Below are positions 39,515 to 50,800 of a stretch of DNA of 64,000 nt, one piece after another; the first letter of the stretch is position 1; each line of letters opens with the position of its first letter. Origin of the DNA: Viola odorata (taxonomy: Eukaryota; Streptophyta; Magnoliopsida; Malpighiales; Violaceae); the NCBI GenBank assembly GCA_963691705.1, contig OY829543.1, positions 51,006,564 through 51,070,563 of the forward strand, given 5' to 3'. Made by a program: the position numbers and the translations under genes. The notes beneath the pieces were generated by a model. It was given only the letters and a program-made list of their open reading frames with translations. It ran no database searches and was not told the origin of the DNA.

Positions 39515-41200
39515 TGATAGCATGTTTTTATGCACGATTTTCTTCCCATTTTCTCGCCCATTTAAGTCATGATTCTGCTAATTTACCCTTGTTTTCATTA
39601 CTTTTGCAGATTTAGGCCTAAAATGGGAGTTTATGCGAAAAGATGCATTTTTTGGGCATTTTGTGCAGTTTTGAGCTTCAAGACCCAGAGTCGAGGTCCC
39701 GAGTCCGAAGCAGCGTTCAAGGTCCCGAATCGGATCCCCCATTCGAGCCCCCGAAGGGCGAAGAATGACATCTCCACGTGTCATCTCGCCAGAGCTTCCA
39801 TGTGCCTCCTCTGACACTGTTCCTGCAGTCTGCACTGACCACCAAATACCTACCGCCCTGACCTAGTCAGCCTTTGAGCCCAATCCAGACCTGCCCAAAG
39901 CTGGAAAAATCAAACAACTTTATACTTTTTCAGCTTTGTGCTTTAAGGAACATGGATCCATCTTTATAGGCTTTCAATTAATGCATTTTGTCCCTAGTTT
40001 TAGGCTGAAGATATTTTGTGCTTAGAGCTCTACTATATAAAGGGCATCTAAGAGTAGTTTAGGACATCTCTTACATCTCTTATCACTTAGCATAATTTTA
40101 ATTAGTTCTAGTTTTCTTAGACTTCTCTCTAGTTTCTCTCTCTAGTTCTTGTTAGCATCTTCAACCTTGCCGCCGGGCTTCAAACGGATTTTTAGTAACA
40201 AAGTCTTCTTCCCTTAATCTATTTACTTACTTGTTATGCTTCCTTTAATTACTATTTGTTTAATTTCAAGTATGAGTAGCTAAATCCTTAATTCTTAGCA
40301 AGGGTGATTCGAGGGTTGCAAGGGCAGATTCGAGGCCTTCATGTGCTTAATACATTCTTGATGCCATATTCAATTATCCACCGTTTTAATTACATCCTTG
40401 CATGAAATAATTTGAGGCTTGATCAACTGATTACTGTTTCGTGTGAGTATTGCCATTTGTGTGATGAATACGAAAGGAAAATTGCATGAACCAAGTAGGC
40501 ATCTGTTTAGTCTTGACTGTGTCAAAGTGGTCTCGAAAAGATAGGGTGTGTAATTGATTAAAGCGAGGTCACGAGCCTGACAAACTGAGGGACTTTTAGC
40601 TCTAGATCTGTCTTTTCTTAGCTTCATGGGCAGTTTGAGTATGACCCTCCCGCATTCGTGCCTGGAGGGATGGCGAACTGTCAAGACTACCTCATATGTG
40701 GAAACGGGGGGTAGTTTCTCTTAAGAGAAAAGTAAGGGATATCCGAGGAATCTGGTCCCCATGTCATTTCTATGATGTCTCGAATGAAATATTTCAGTGC
40801 TGATGACGATCGGGCCCCCGAATGCAACCCAGGAATGCCTTTGCTAAGAATCCTTCTCTCTCTGATTATTTGAGTTTATTATTTCCGTTTTGATATTTCT
40901 GGACTGATTTATTAATTTGCTTTACTTTACCATTCGGGACCTCGAACGTGACATTCGAGACCCTGAATACTGCTTTCCTAGATAACAATTGTTAGCTCCC
41001 AATTCTGCCTTGGCTAACTTGTTTAGCCAAGTAAACCCCCCCCTGATTGTTACTCTTCGTGCTTTTCTCCCCCGAATTCATTCAAGACCTTAGATCAGTC
41101 TCTGACAATCCCTGTGTTCGACCCTGACTACCACTGTACACTATATCTCTTGTGCACACACGTTTTCAGGCACTATAAATCTCTATTTGACTGACGATCA
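39515..41200 (+). repeat. 3' LTR of the Athila-like element
   Basis: 1,686 bp, TGATAGCATG to GACGATCA, about 99.5 percent identical to the 5' LTR by eye. TATA box at 40034-40041. It is followed by the right target duplication ATTGT (41201-41205). Confidence 0.96.
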
Positions 41201-41205
41201 ATTGT

Positions 41206-41598
41206 GATAGATATTACCATTACTAATGACGTAATTAATGAATGGTAATCTCAATTGATAAGAGGAAATGGTTGTACTGGTTTAGTCAAAATCCTAATTC
41301 ACCTAATCTTGTTGTCGTGTGAGGAGAAAAAGATGGGATTCTCCTTATGAAACAAATCTCTTTTCTGAAAAGTTTCCATTTCCAAGACAACATCTGCCAA
41401 ATCAAACTTTATTTCCCTTACATGTGCATAGACTCCTGCCGATTTATCAACCAATCAAAGTCAAGAGGAAGTTTCCAGAGCCAGTGTTCTATAAGAAAGA
41501 GGTAGCGCAATCTTTGGAGAACACACCAAAGCTAACTTTCCTCTGTTCTTATATTCTCTGTTTCTCATTCTTCTTCTTTATTTTTTTCAGGCTGCATA
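41206..41598. other. mariner-element DNA upstream of an extra reading frame
   Basis: No strong gene. The TTTTTTTCAG at about 41582-41591 looks like a splice acceptor a few bases before the ATG at 41599, so the next frame may be the second exon of a spliced transcript. An alternative frame at 41319-41639 has no recognisable content. Confidence 0.4.
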
Positions 41599-41952
41599 AT
41601 GGATCCAAGGGAGGGCAGGCATATTTTCCAGGAGGCTAGGGAGATTAAAAGAGGCCTAAATAGGGCAGGGATTGAGTTGCAGGGGCAATACAATAAATTA
41701 CTAGAAGACATTAGCGTCCTCAAGGAACTGGCTGCCAGACTGAAGGACATGAGGGATGATATCACAAAGAAGGATCCGCGGGAGGGGGATATGCTCCTTA
41801 CAATAGGCAACACCCTTATCCCCTTGAAGAAGGCCATTACACACCTGAAGACGCAGAAGCGCATGGTGGAGCTAGCCACCAACAACCTCAATAAAGCTTC
41901 CAGGCAGCTTGACAACTTTGGCAACAAGGTGGCTGGCATCCCAAATGCCTAA
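41599..41952 (+). CDS. uncharacterised coiled-coil protein inside the mariner-like element
   Basis: An intact 117-residue frame starting MDPREGRHIFQEAREIKRG. It is almost entirely helix-compatible, with heptad-like Leu/Ile/Met spacing (LLEDISVLKELAARLKDM, LIPLKKAITHLKTQKRMVE), rich in Lys, Arg, Asp and Glu, and has no cysteine, signal peptide or membrane segment. I do not recognise the family. A polypyrimidine tract and CAG lie just upstream, suggesting a spliced 5' leader. It sits between the transposase remnant and the right inverted repeat of the mariner element and has no stop, unlike the transposase. It could be an accessory element gene, a captured host fragment, or chance. Confidence 0.45.
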   Translation: MDPREGRHIFQEAREIKRGLNRAGIELQGQYNKLLEDISVLKELAARLKDMRDDITKKDPREGDMLLTIGNTLIPLKKAITHLKTQKRMVELATNNLNKASRQLDNFGNKVAGIPNA

Positions 41953-42699
41953 CTTTATTTGGTCATGTTCTTCTTATCTTTAGGCTCCCCCCTCTGTCTT
42001 CATGTCAATCCCCTTCTCTGTTTTTTCTTTTTTCCTTTCTATCATTAATATAAATAGTTTCTTTTCTTTCAATCTTAAACTTAATTTACTTTTGAACCAT
42101 TTCATTTTCTTGCAAAGTTTCCTTGCAATTCCAAGCAAGTCTAATCTCATCTTCAACATTCAAAGTTGGTAGAATTTTCGTTGTTTTTGTCCATTAACAT
42201 AAGCTACAACTAAGAAAACAACAATATCCTAACTGTAACATAACCTCTAACAGGATAGGAGAACAAGAACCTAACTAATTTTTTTGAAGAATATCTAACA
42301 CAAATCTATTGATACTTGTAAGAAGAGCTTAAGTTTTTCATCAAAAGTTGTGTTATCTGCAGAAATAACAATTATGTCCATTAGCTAAACCTTCTTCTAT
42401 CCCAAGATTGGATTCTAGGTTGGAGGACATGGTCAAATAGAGAAATCTACCTACAAGTAGTCAGTGCATACACTAAATAACCATGGCAGGGTTGAGTTAC
42501 AAAATCCATCAAAATTACACAAAATGTGAACCATATTCAAGAGGCAAAGAACACATATAATGGAAATCAGAAAGAAGCAATCACACCAACATAATAAACT
42601 CTCTTTCTAAGGTTGAATCATCAAACTTCCACCTTCCTTCAGCTGGTAACTTATTTAGATCAAAGTCTCTGGTTTCACTTATCCGTGGAGGATATTTTT
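41953..42699. other. non-coding stretch in the right part of the mariner-like element
   Basis: T-rich after the coiled-coil frame (probable 3' UTR at 41955-42080), then unremarkable AT-rich DNA. No gene was seen. Confidence 0.5.
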
Positions 42700-43137
42700 T
42701 CAAATCGAAAGACAACCCCCATGAACAATCTCAGAAATAAAAGCACAATCATCAATAGATGCTTCCTCTTTTAAATCAATATAAAGAGAGGGCTTTTCAG
42801 GAGGAACCATTGACACTTTCTCTACACAATCACTGATCCCAGTAATGGTTATGCCTCCATCAGATATAAGCCCACATTCCACTTCATCATTTGCAACCTT
42901 CAATGGCGAAACCTTTTCTTCTCCTCTTGCCTCTTCCACACAATATTCTTTCTCATATATGTCCTCCATAATTTCATCCTTCTCATATTCTATGCTTGCA
43001 GTAGAAACATCAGTCACATAAGCCCGTTGCTCTTCCATAACATCAATGGAATCCTTAACAAATATGTTGGCCGAATCATCAAATTGATAAGCGCTGTCAA
43101 ACAGAGTCGTCGAAATAAACACCCACAACACTCTCAT
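42700..43137 (-). CDS. uncharacterised acidic open reading frame inside the mariner-like element
   Basis: A 145-codon frame on the minus strand starting MRVLWVFISTTLFDSAYQ. It is strongly acidic (repeated EYEKDEIMEDIYEKEY, EEARGEEK), has several Val/Ile-rich segments and no recognised motif. The hydrophobic start could be a short signal-like segment but is weak. It faces the coiled-coil frame tail-to-tail. It may be part of a longer spliced product or a captured host exon. Support is only the uninterrupted length and non-repetitive composition. Confidence 0.3.
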   Translation of the reverse strand: MRVLWVFISTTLFDSAYQFDDSANIFVKDSIDVMEEQRAYVTDVSTASIEYEKDEIMEDIYEKEYCVEEARGEEKVSPLKVANDEVECGLISDGGITITGISDCVEKVSMVPPEKPSLYIDLKEEASIDDCAFISEIVHGGCLSI

Positions 43138-43464
43138 CCATCTTTAAAATAATTTTGATTCTTCTCCTTTAAGTTTTATTTTTAGTAATGACAGATGATA
43201 AATGGTGGAAATCTTCTCAATTTTGCTATCAATGAGAACAGAGGACAAAGTCCTATGCTTCACGCCTTCCCCAAATTTTTTGTTCCCTCCAAATTTTCAG
43301 CCTTTGGTTTTCTCTCTCATTTCTGTCTAATCACTTGCATGACGCGTAGTCTAGGCCGAATGATATGTCATTTGAAAGGGCAATTTTGTAAAAAAAGAAG
43401 AAGCGCCAATTAATTGTGGACAACGATTTACGACCCAAACGTCTATTAAAAAAAAAGAAGGGAG

Positions 43465-44864
43465 TACATAAGAAGTTTGGCTAATAACATATTGGAAAAC
43501 AATAACATTAGATCGCTACTCTTATCAAATAAACAAATAACACGTGATACAAAAATGAAAATTATACAAGCTTAATTAGACAATAACCCTACAACATAGT
43601 ACGAACTCAACGATAAAGTAATATCAGATAAAAGCACCAAAGACAAGCAAGGTAAAAGACCTCTACCGACTAAATAATGTTCAACGACACTTATTTGAGT
43701 TGTTACTATTAAAGGCACCCAAGAATAGATTTGGGCGATCAAACAAATCTATCTCGTTGCTCAATCAACTTTTCACCCACTTTCGACAGTAGCACATGAC
43801 ATTTAATACATCTATAATTAGAAATCAGCACTCATTAATTAAAGCCTGAAAAACAAACATTCCTTTAGGCAACAAAAGACTACAAAAGACTCAGAAAATT
43901 AGAGTTGCATTTATTGCAACTCAATATACAAAATTGACTCAACTACTACCTAGAGAAATTAGGTTCATACCCCCAAATAGGTAGGGTTTATAAACCCTTC
44001 ATTTTTTGGCATGCAATAAAATAAAGATTCAAATTAGATGAACTCGGTCACAAATTAAATAACTTAATAATTTTTTAGAAGATTTGAAATTATGCGCATT
44101 ACTTTTATTGACAAAGATAATCGAGTCATCACTAAAATTATAGTATAAAAATATTACTATATCATTCGTAATTTAAATATTATATATAACAAATAACTAT
44201 ATATTAGTCAATCATATAATATTGCAAGTCCTATTTCTTTATCAATTTTTGGTTGGGTCAGTTAGGTAGAATATTTATTCGAATTTTAGAGTACAATTTG
44301 TATAAAATATTTATCATTAAATTTGAAAAAAATTTAAGTTCACAATCTCAACCAGATAATATGCTAGTGTAAAAAATCAAGCAGCTAAGATCGGGTACAC
44401 AGTACACACGCACTTAATAAGAGTAATTCCCTTTTTTTAACGACCACGATAACTCGGTCCGGCATTTTTTTTAACTGAAACTAAAGAAAAATAAAAGAAA
44501 AGCAAAAAAGAATGCTGAAATAGCTTACAGCACGAAAGTGGTAACCGCCAATTCTGATGGGAGTCCAGGTTGTTCCATTCCCTCACCCGACATTCAACAC
44601 AGCCAATCCAAACCTACCTTTCTTCTTCATTCCTTTCCTCCTCTAGTCAAGCGATCAATCCATTTTCGATTATTTCCGAACCCCTCCCCTTGAAGCTCTT
44701 TCCCTTTTTTCTCTGTGTCGTTGAATTTGGCTTGGAATCTGTTCTTTCCCCCAATTGAGGAAAAACCTATGTGAGGTTTTAGTTTGACAGATTGATGAGG
44801 CAGAGTTTGATTTTTTCTTGTGCATAGTAGTTGGTTTATTAGGTTTAAAATCTCAAGTTTCAAG
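43465..44864. other. spacer and 5' leader of the SGR2-like gene
   Basis: AT-rich spacer with no gene from 43467 to about 44400. From about 44540 composition becomes C/T-rich (CTTTCTTCTTCATTCC), typical of a transcribed plant leader. An upstream frame at 44570-44758 ends before the start codon and may be a uORF or chance. Confidence 0.5.
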
Positions 44865-47800
44865 ATGGTGGATCCCAACGCAAATACGGCAGTTTCAGAC
44901 GAAGCATTGCCTGATTTGCTGAAGAATACGCCTTCAAATATTGCAAGATTGGAGGATGTGATTGAGCATTGTAAAGGTCGGCAGAAATATCTTGCACATA
45001 CTAAGAGTGCTTCTGATGGCGGTGATGTTAGATGGTACTTCTGTCAGTTGCCTTTGGTAGTTGGTGGTGAGTTTTTGTTTCCGTCAGTTTGACATGTTAC
45101 AGTTTTGTTTGATTTTGTAGTATGATTAATGAAAATATAAAAAAGAAGAGACGTGGGTAGAATTTGGAATATTTCATGCGTAGTTGTGTGGTAACAATTT
45201 GGTAGTGATTTAATGTTTCTTTAATTTTGGCTTAATGAGCTTGTGGTATTGCGGGTATTCCAGCAACTTTATTGTATAACATGTGTGTTTTGCTAACGGA
45301 CTTGCACTCCGTTTGAAATACCTGAACTTTCAAAGTTATTTTTCTTATTGTGATTCTGCTACTGAAGTCTAAGATTATTCCTCTTTGTTGTCCTAATATA
45401 TCAGGGGAAGAGAATCTTGACTTCTAGTTCAAGAACTGGGAAGAAGTATACTCATATTTCTGTTTGATGTTTGTACAGAGTTAGCTGCCTCGGTCCCTCG
45501 CACTGAGATAGTGGGAAAGAGTGACTATTTCCGTTTTGGAATTAGGGATTCTCTTGCCATAGAGGCATCTTTCTTGCAGGTCATTTGAAATATCCCTTTG
45601 TTGGTTACATTTATGGTTTTCCATTTCATTTGAATCTTAGAATGCGAGATCTTTTTTTGTTTACTTGATAGTCTAAAGAAGTTCTTCAACACCCTTATTT
45701 ATGTTTCTTACTTCCCTGATGCTTGACATCGTGAATGCTCATAAGCTAAGGCATTATGTCGACATTGATATATTCACTTCCTCTTTAATATTTTCCTTTG
45801 AATGCTATGTATCTCAAGCTGAAAGTTTGAGAGTATAATTGATGTTCCCCAACATTTTCTATTCTGTGTTTCTCTTATTCTTTTTCCTTCTGTTCTAATT
45901 GGTTGGATATCTATTTGCAGAGAGAGGAAGAGTTGCTCTCTTGTTGGTGGAAAGAGTTTGCAGAATGTAGTGAAGGTCCAAGGGGTCAACCTAGTTCCAG
46001 TAAGCGCTTGGATGCTCAAAAAATTGCACACGCTCCAGATGGTGCTCGAGCAGCTCAAATATGTGAAGCAGAAGAGGAGAGGGTTGGTGTGCCTGTAAAG
46101 GGAGGATTATATGAGGTATTTGGGCCATGTCTATATTTTTGAAGGATGCTTTGAGTTAAAACATTTCAGGCTTTATGTTTTCAATGATAAATATCCTCAA
46201 CACTTTGATGCCCTATTACCTTTGTGAGTTGATGCTATGTTATCCTCATATTTCCTCTGCATTCCGAGTGATAATTTATGGACATCAAGTTTCTGGTAGA
46301 TACAGCCCCTGCATGTTTTTTTTTAAAATTTTGGATTAAGTTCCTCAATCAGCCCTTAAAGCCTTGAGTTACTGCATTTGGGGCAATAACCAAACAAGCA
46401 TCAGTAGTCTATCCTGCTGTTCAGTTGTGGTTCTCATCCAGAGCTTAGGGTACATTTGATTTGCTGTAGAGTTAAAACTTTTACTGTGTCCCTTCTGTGC
46501 CAAATGCGTTGTTTCATTGTTGTTCTTCTATAGGTCTAAGCATGTAGAATTAAGTATGACTTATTGCTGGTAGTAAAACTACTTTTTGTGTCGTTCTTAT
46601 GTGTAACAGATAGTGTGAAATGCCAATTTTGAGCAGCAGCTTTTATAATTGGCTCTTTGGGTGGGAATTCATTACATATTCTCTGCAGAGTCCATTTATT
46701 GGGGTCTTCAAAAGATAGTATTACGCTATCTATGTTTAGACGATTTCTGTATTGAGTTCCTTTTTTGTTATTTCTCTCTTATTTATTTTTTCAAAGATCT
46801 TATCAAGATAAGCAAATGCCCTATGTATGGTGTAATATTCTGTTTTTGCCTGCTAAGTTTAAATTATCGATAGCTATACTAAATTTCATTTAAACAAATT
46901 TCCTGTCAAACTTATGGTTATGCCTTAAAATTTCTTAAGTAGGAACGATGTCATTCTGCAGGTAGATCTAGTGAAGAGACATTGCTTTCCTGTTTATTGG
47001 AATGGAGAAAATCGGCGTGTTTTAAGAGGACATTGGTTTGCTCGTAAAGGAGGCCTAGATTGGCTGCCACTTCGTGAGGATGTTGCTGAGCAATTGGAGA
47101 TTGCATATCGCAGCCAGGTGTGCCTCAGCTGTTGTGTACTTACTATATGTAGCATTTTCTTTTTTATTTCTACTTGGTTTAAGTTGTCTTATTTTTCTTA
47201 TAAGTTTGTGCATGAAAATTTGAAGCCCTATTTTGAGAGCATGCTGCAGTGGCAATCTTTCGTTAGATATGCTTAATTGCATTTCCAGTTCTAAAGTCTC
47301 TCATTATCTTTGGTTTCTCTTGTTTTAAACTTTGGTTTCTCTCATTTTAAACTTTGGCCCTGCAGGTTTGGCATCGTAGGACATTCCAACCATCGGGGCT
47401 TTTTGCAGCTCGTGTTGATTTACAAGGGTCTACCATGGTATTCATTTTTGAAAAAGGAGAATTCATTTTGTAAATCTTGATAATCTGGTATCTCAATACA
47501 TGCTGCATAACATCGACTGGATGTGCATGTAGGGTCTTCATGCACTTTTCACTGGAGAAGATGATACTTGGGAAGCTTGGCTTAATATTGATGCTTCTGG
47601 TCTTTCTGGTATTGTCAGTATGACTAGAAATGGGATTAAGTTAAGGCGTGGCTATTCTGCATCACAATCAGTAAAACCAACTCAGGTTTATGTTAATCCT
47701 CTCTAATGTTGCAACTGTGGAAAGATCCTTTTATTCCTTTTTGTGCATGTGCAGCAAATTAGTTATCTTAAATGAATGTTTTGAGAATGATTGAAAGTTG

Positions 47801-50800
47801 CTATTTCTATGTCCGCATCTGAGTAGGAAGGGAGATGGGTTTTCTCTTTATCGAGCCACCATTTGCAACACATTTTACCTATTTAGGGTCTCTTGGTATT
47901 GTTGTGGATGGAAACAAAACTGCATGTGGCATTCATCTAACAACTATTTAACCATCCCTTTCCTGTTTTTTTCCTTCCCTGTAATCATTATTTTCACTTT
48001 CCAGATTCATGTAATTGGCAACTGCACCACTGCCTCCCTTAATGCTATCACGTAGTTTTAATTTCTTTCTACAGTAATTATTGTGTGTGTTTTGCTTACA
48101 GAACTAGATTGTAAAGGGTCTTTCCTCTTTCTAGCCTGATGCTTGATATGTGTAATAGTGATATGCTTCATCTTTTATGAGTGTTGCAAGGATTTGCAAA
48201 CTAGTTTTTTCTAACGATCCATTTTATTTTTTCTTAATTTTTTTAAGGATGAGCTGCGACAGCAGAAGGAAGAGGAAATAGATGATTACTGCTCACAGGT
48301 ATGAACTGTTTGGTTCTGCATGCTCTAGTGTTTGTTTTTAAAAGATTCGGATTACTTCAAGGGTGTTGCAGCAATAGCTGAATTGCAGAACTACACAGGT
48401 GTACTGTAATGGTCTCAGACATCACAGCTGCAATCGTTCCATAAACCAACAAAATATGTGTACAAGCCATTTTGTTGTGAAATATGCCTACCTTTTGTTT
48501 TAAAAGCAAATAAAGTTGTATAAGAAAGTTGAGGGAGAATGTAGAGGATAGTTCTTGTTGCCTTTTCTTCTGCTGTCACAGTTTTCATACCAAAAGAAAA
48601 AGAGGAAAATACCCAAAACAAGTAGACTGCTGAAGAAGTAACAGGTTGTAACGGAGATTAGAGCAGCAATTCATTATACATGTGCAGAAAGGGAGTATAA
48701 CAGAATAGAATGACTTTTACTGTATTGAATGTAAAGGCTGTTCCTGTCTTCTATACCCTAATTTATTTATTCACATGCATGATCTTTCCATATAGGTGCT
48801 GTAGCTCTTTTATTTTAAAAAATATTATTATTGTTTCCTACAAACGGCATGCACTATTCCTTGCTTACATACATATTAAAATGTAGGATTTTGAGAATGA
48901 CCACATTAGACTTCTTTGGGGCTACAAATTTTATTAAAGGGCGTCAAAAAAGGATTCAACCTGCATAGAGAACTAACATTCCGTTATTCTTCTTGAGATG
49001 GAGTATCTACAGGACCTAGAACCATTAAGACACAAACATAATGTTCTTCCCTGCATTAATGAGGAGTTCCGCTTCATTCCTGTAGTTCACTAAAAAACAT
49101 CTGCCGGGAAAGTGATAATTTCATGTGGTTAAATGTAGCTTGTAATAGTTATGATATATTAGCTCAGATGTAAATTATTTTGCAGGTTTTGTTAAGAATA
49201 AGTTTCAACTTAACTCTTTATTTACTGATTATTTTTCATAAAGTGTTCCATTAAATTGTTAGCTCTTATTATTTCGAGTTTAATTCTCTTCCAATATAAC
49301 TGTAATAGTTTTGAAATTAACCCTATTATTTAATGCAGCAGTTTATTTTTTTGTTTTGCTCCAGGTTCCTGTTTGTCATTTGGTTTTTATGGTCCATGGT
49401 ATTGGTCAGAGGTTGGAGAAATCTAATTTAGTTGATGATGTTGCTCAATTTCGCCATATCACGGCAAGTCTGGCTGAACGTCACCTAACTTCACACCAGC
49501 TTGGTTCTCAACGAGTTCTTTTTATCCCATGCCAGGTAAATTAGACATTCCCCTCTCAAACTGGTATCCTACTTAGAAAACCTCATAAGTTTTGGGAAGC
49601 ATGATCAGTTAATGTTTATACCCAAGTAAATTATCGTTCTTGCAAAGTATCATCCCTTAGTCGATACAACTTTTCACTCTTCCACAAAAAATAAATAAAC
49701 AATTGGTTACTACTAATTGTGCAGCTGTTATGGATAACTCAAATAGGATAAATTTACTCTCCTGTAGGTTGAAGATGCTTTCTTTTTTATTGAACATTTA
49801 TGTTATGGGGAGATTCTTTTAATGGGCATAGAGGCTTCTGTCCAGTTTCTTGTGGACTTCAAAACCTATACATGACTCATGCTGTTTAGATGCAGACTTT
49901 GTTGCACCATGATTTAGTACAAAGGCTCTGTTCTGCTGATAAAAGTTATGACATGTTTGATGTTGTCTTCTTGAGGTTGCGTATTACACTTTTGTATCTT
50001 GCTGTAAGCCTCTTGCTGTTGTATTAGGCTTTCTTTAGGTGATACAAATTCATTGATCTTTGCTGTAGCCTTCCTGAGGCTCTGTGTTGCAATTCTATTT
50101 TTAATTTCTACATTCCTAATTCCTATATGTTTTCCTAATGGACAAGAAAACATGACAGTTAGTGCGTCTGGAAAGTGTTAATCCTCTTGCTTTATATTTG
50201 ACTGTCGTAGAATTTGGAAGAATCATTTGCTACATATTACTAAGCTTCTTATGTTGCAAGACAATTAGTAAGAATTTTCGTTGCCCCCTAATAGGTAAGG
50301 TTTACCTCAAAACATCAACATTGTCAAGATAATTATTAGTATTATCTTTTAAAATTATCTTTTTCTCTTCAAAATGCTGTCAAGAGATTCTTGGGAATTC
50401 CTTGAAGTCAATAGTTTACTTACACTTTACCAACAGAGATCCTTTTCCAGGAAGAAATTAATGGTAAAACCTTCAAAATTTGAGTTTGTTGGAAGTAATT
50501 CATTTATGGGTTTCTGGTCAGATCATGTGAACTATACGTCGGGTGGTGTGCGTGTGCTTTCTGTAGATTGTCAAATTTAATCTTGCTTGAAAAGTTTCTG
50601 GGCTTCTTTTCTGTGTGATTTTGATTCTTTTAATTTGCTTCATCGCTCTTTGTACTAATGTGCAATTTACTTTACCTATCTTCTTCAGTGGAGAAAAGGT
50701 TTGAAGCTTAGCGGTGAATCTGCTGTTGAAAAGATCACTTTGGATGGTGTACGTGGTTTGCGTGTTATGCTGAGTGCAACAGTTCACGATGTGTTATACT

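Larger units (their letters stand above)
29439..41200 (+). mobile_element. Athila-like Ty3/gypsy LTR retrotransposon, full length but defective
   Basis: An 11.76-kb insertion bounded by TG...CA long terminal repeats and a perfect 5-bp target duplication ATTGT (29434-29438 and 41201-41205). Internal order: tRNA-Asp-type primer binding site, gag, protease, reverse transcriptase, RNase H, integrase, a long post-pol region with a small extra frame, then polypurine tract. The order PR-RT-RH-IN defines Ty3/gypsy. The RT box FMDDFTVYG with a following ECLSNL, the gag start and the long post-pol region fit Athila. Several stops and frameshifts break gag and pol, so it is non-autonomous, although both LTRs and all cis-acting sites look intact. 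Confidence 0.95.
26951..43464 (+). mobile_element. mariner-like element (plant MLE) carrying a nested retrotransposon
   Basis: The left end CTCCCTCCCTCCGTTTTTTT and the right end (reverse complement CTCCCTTCTTTTTTTTTAAT) form imperfect terminal inverted repeats, both running into an AATAGAC...TTGGG block. TA dinucleotides flank both ends (26949-26950 and 43465-43466), the Tc1/mariner target. The transposase remnant lies at 27356-28930. Subtracting the inserted retrotransposon (29439-41200) and one copy of its 5-bp target duplication leaves about 4.75 kb, long for a plant MLE. The right part holds two extra open frames (41599-41952 plus strand, 42700-43137 minus strand). The element is dead as an autonomous unit because its transposase has in-frame stops. 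Confidence 0.85.
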
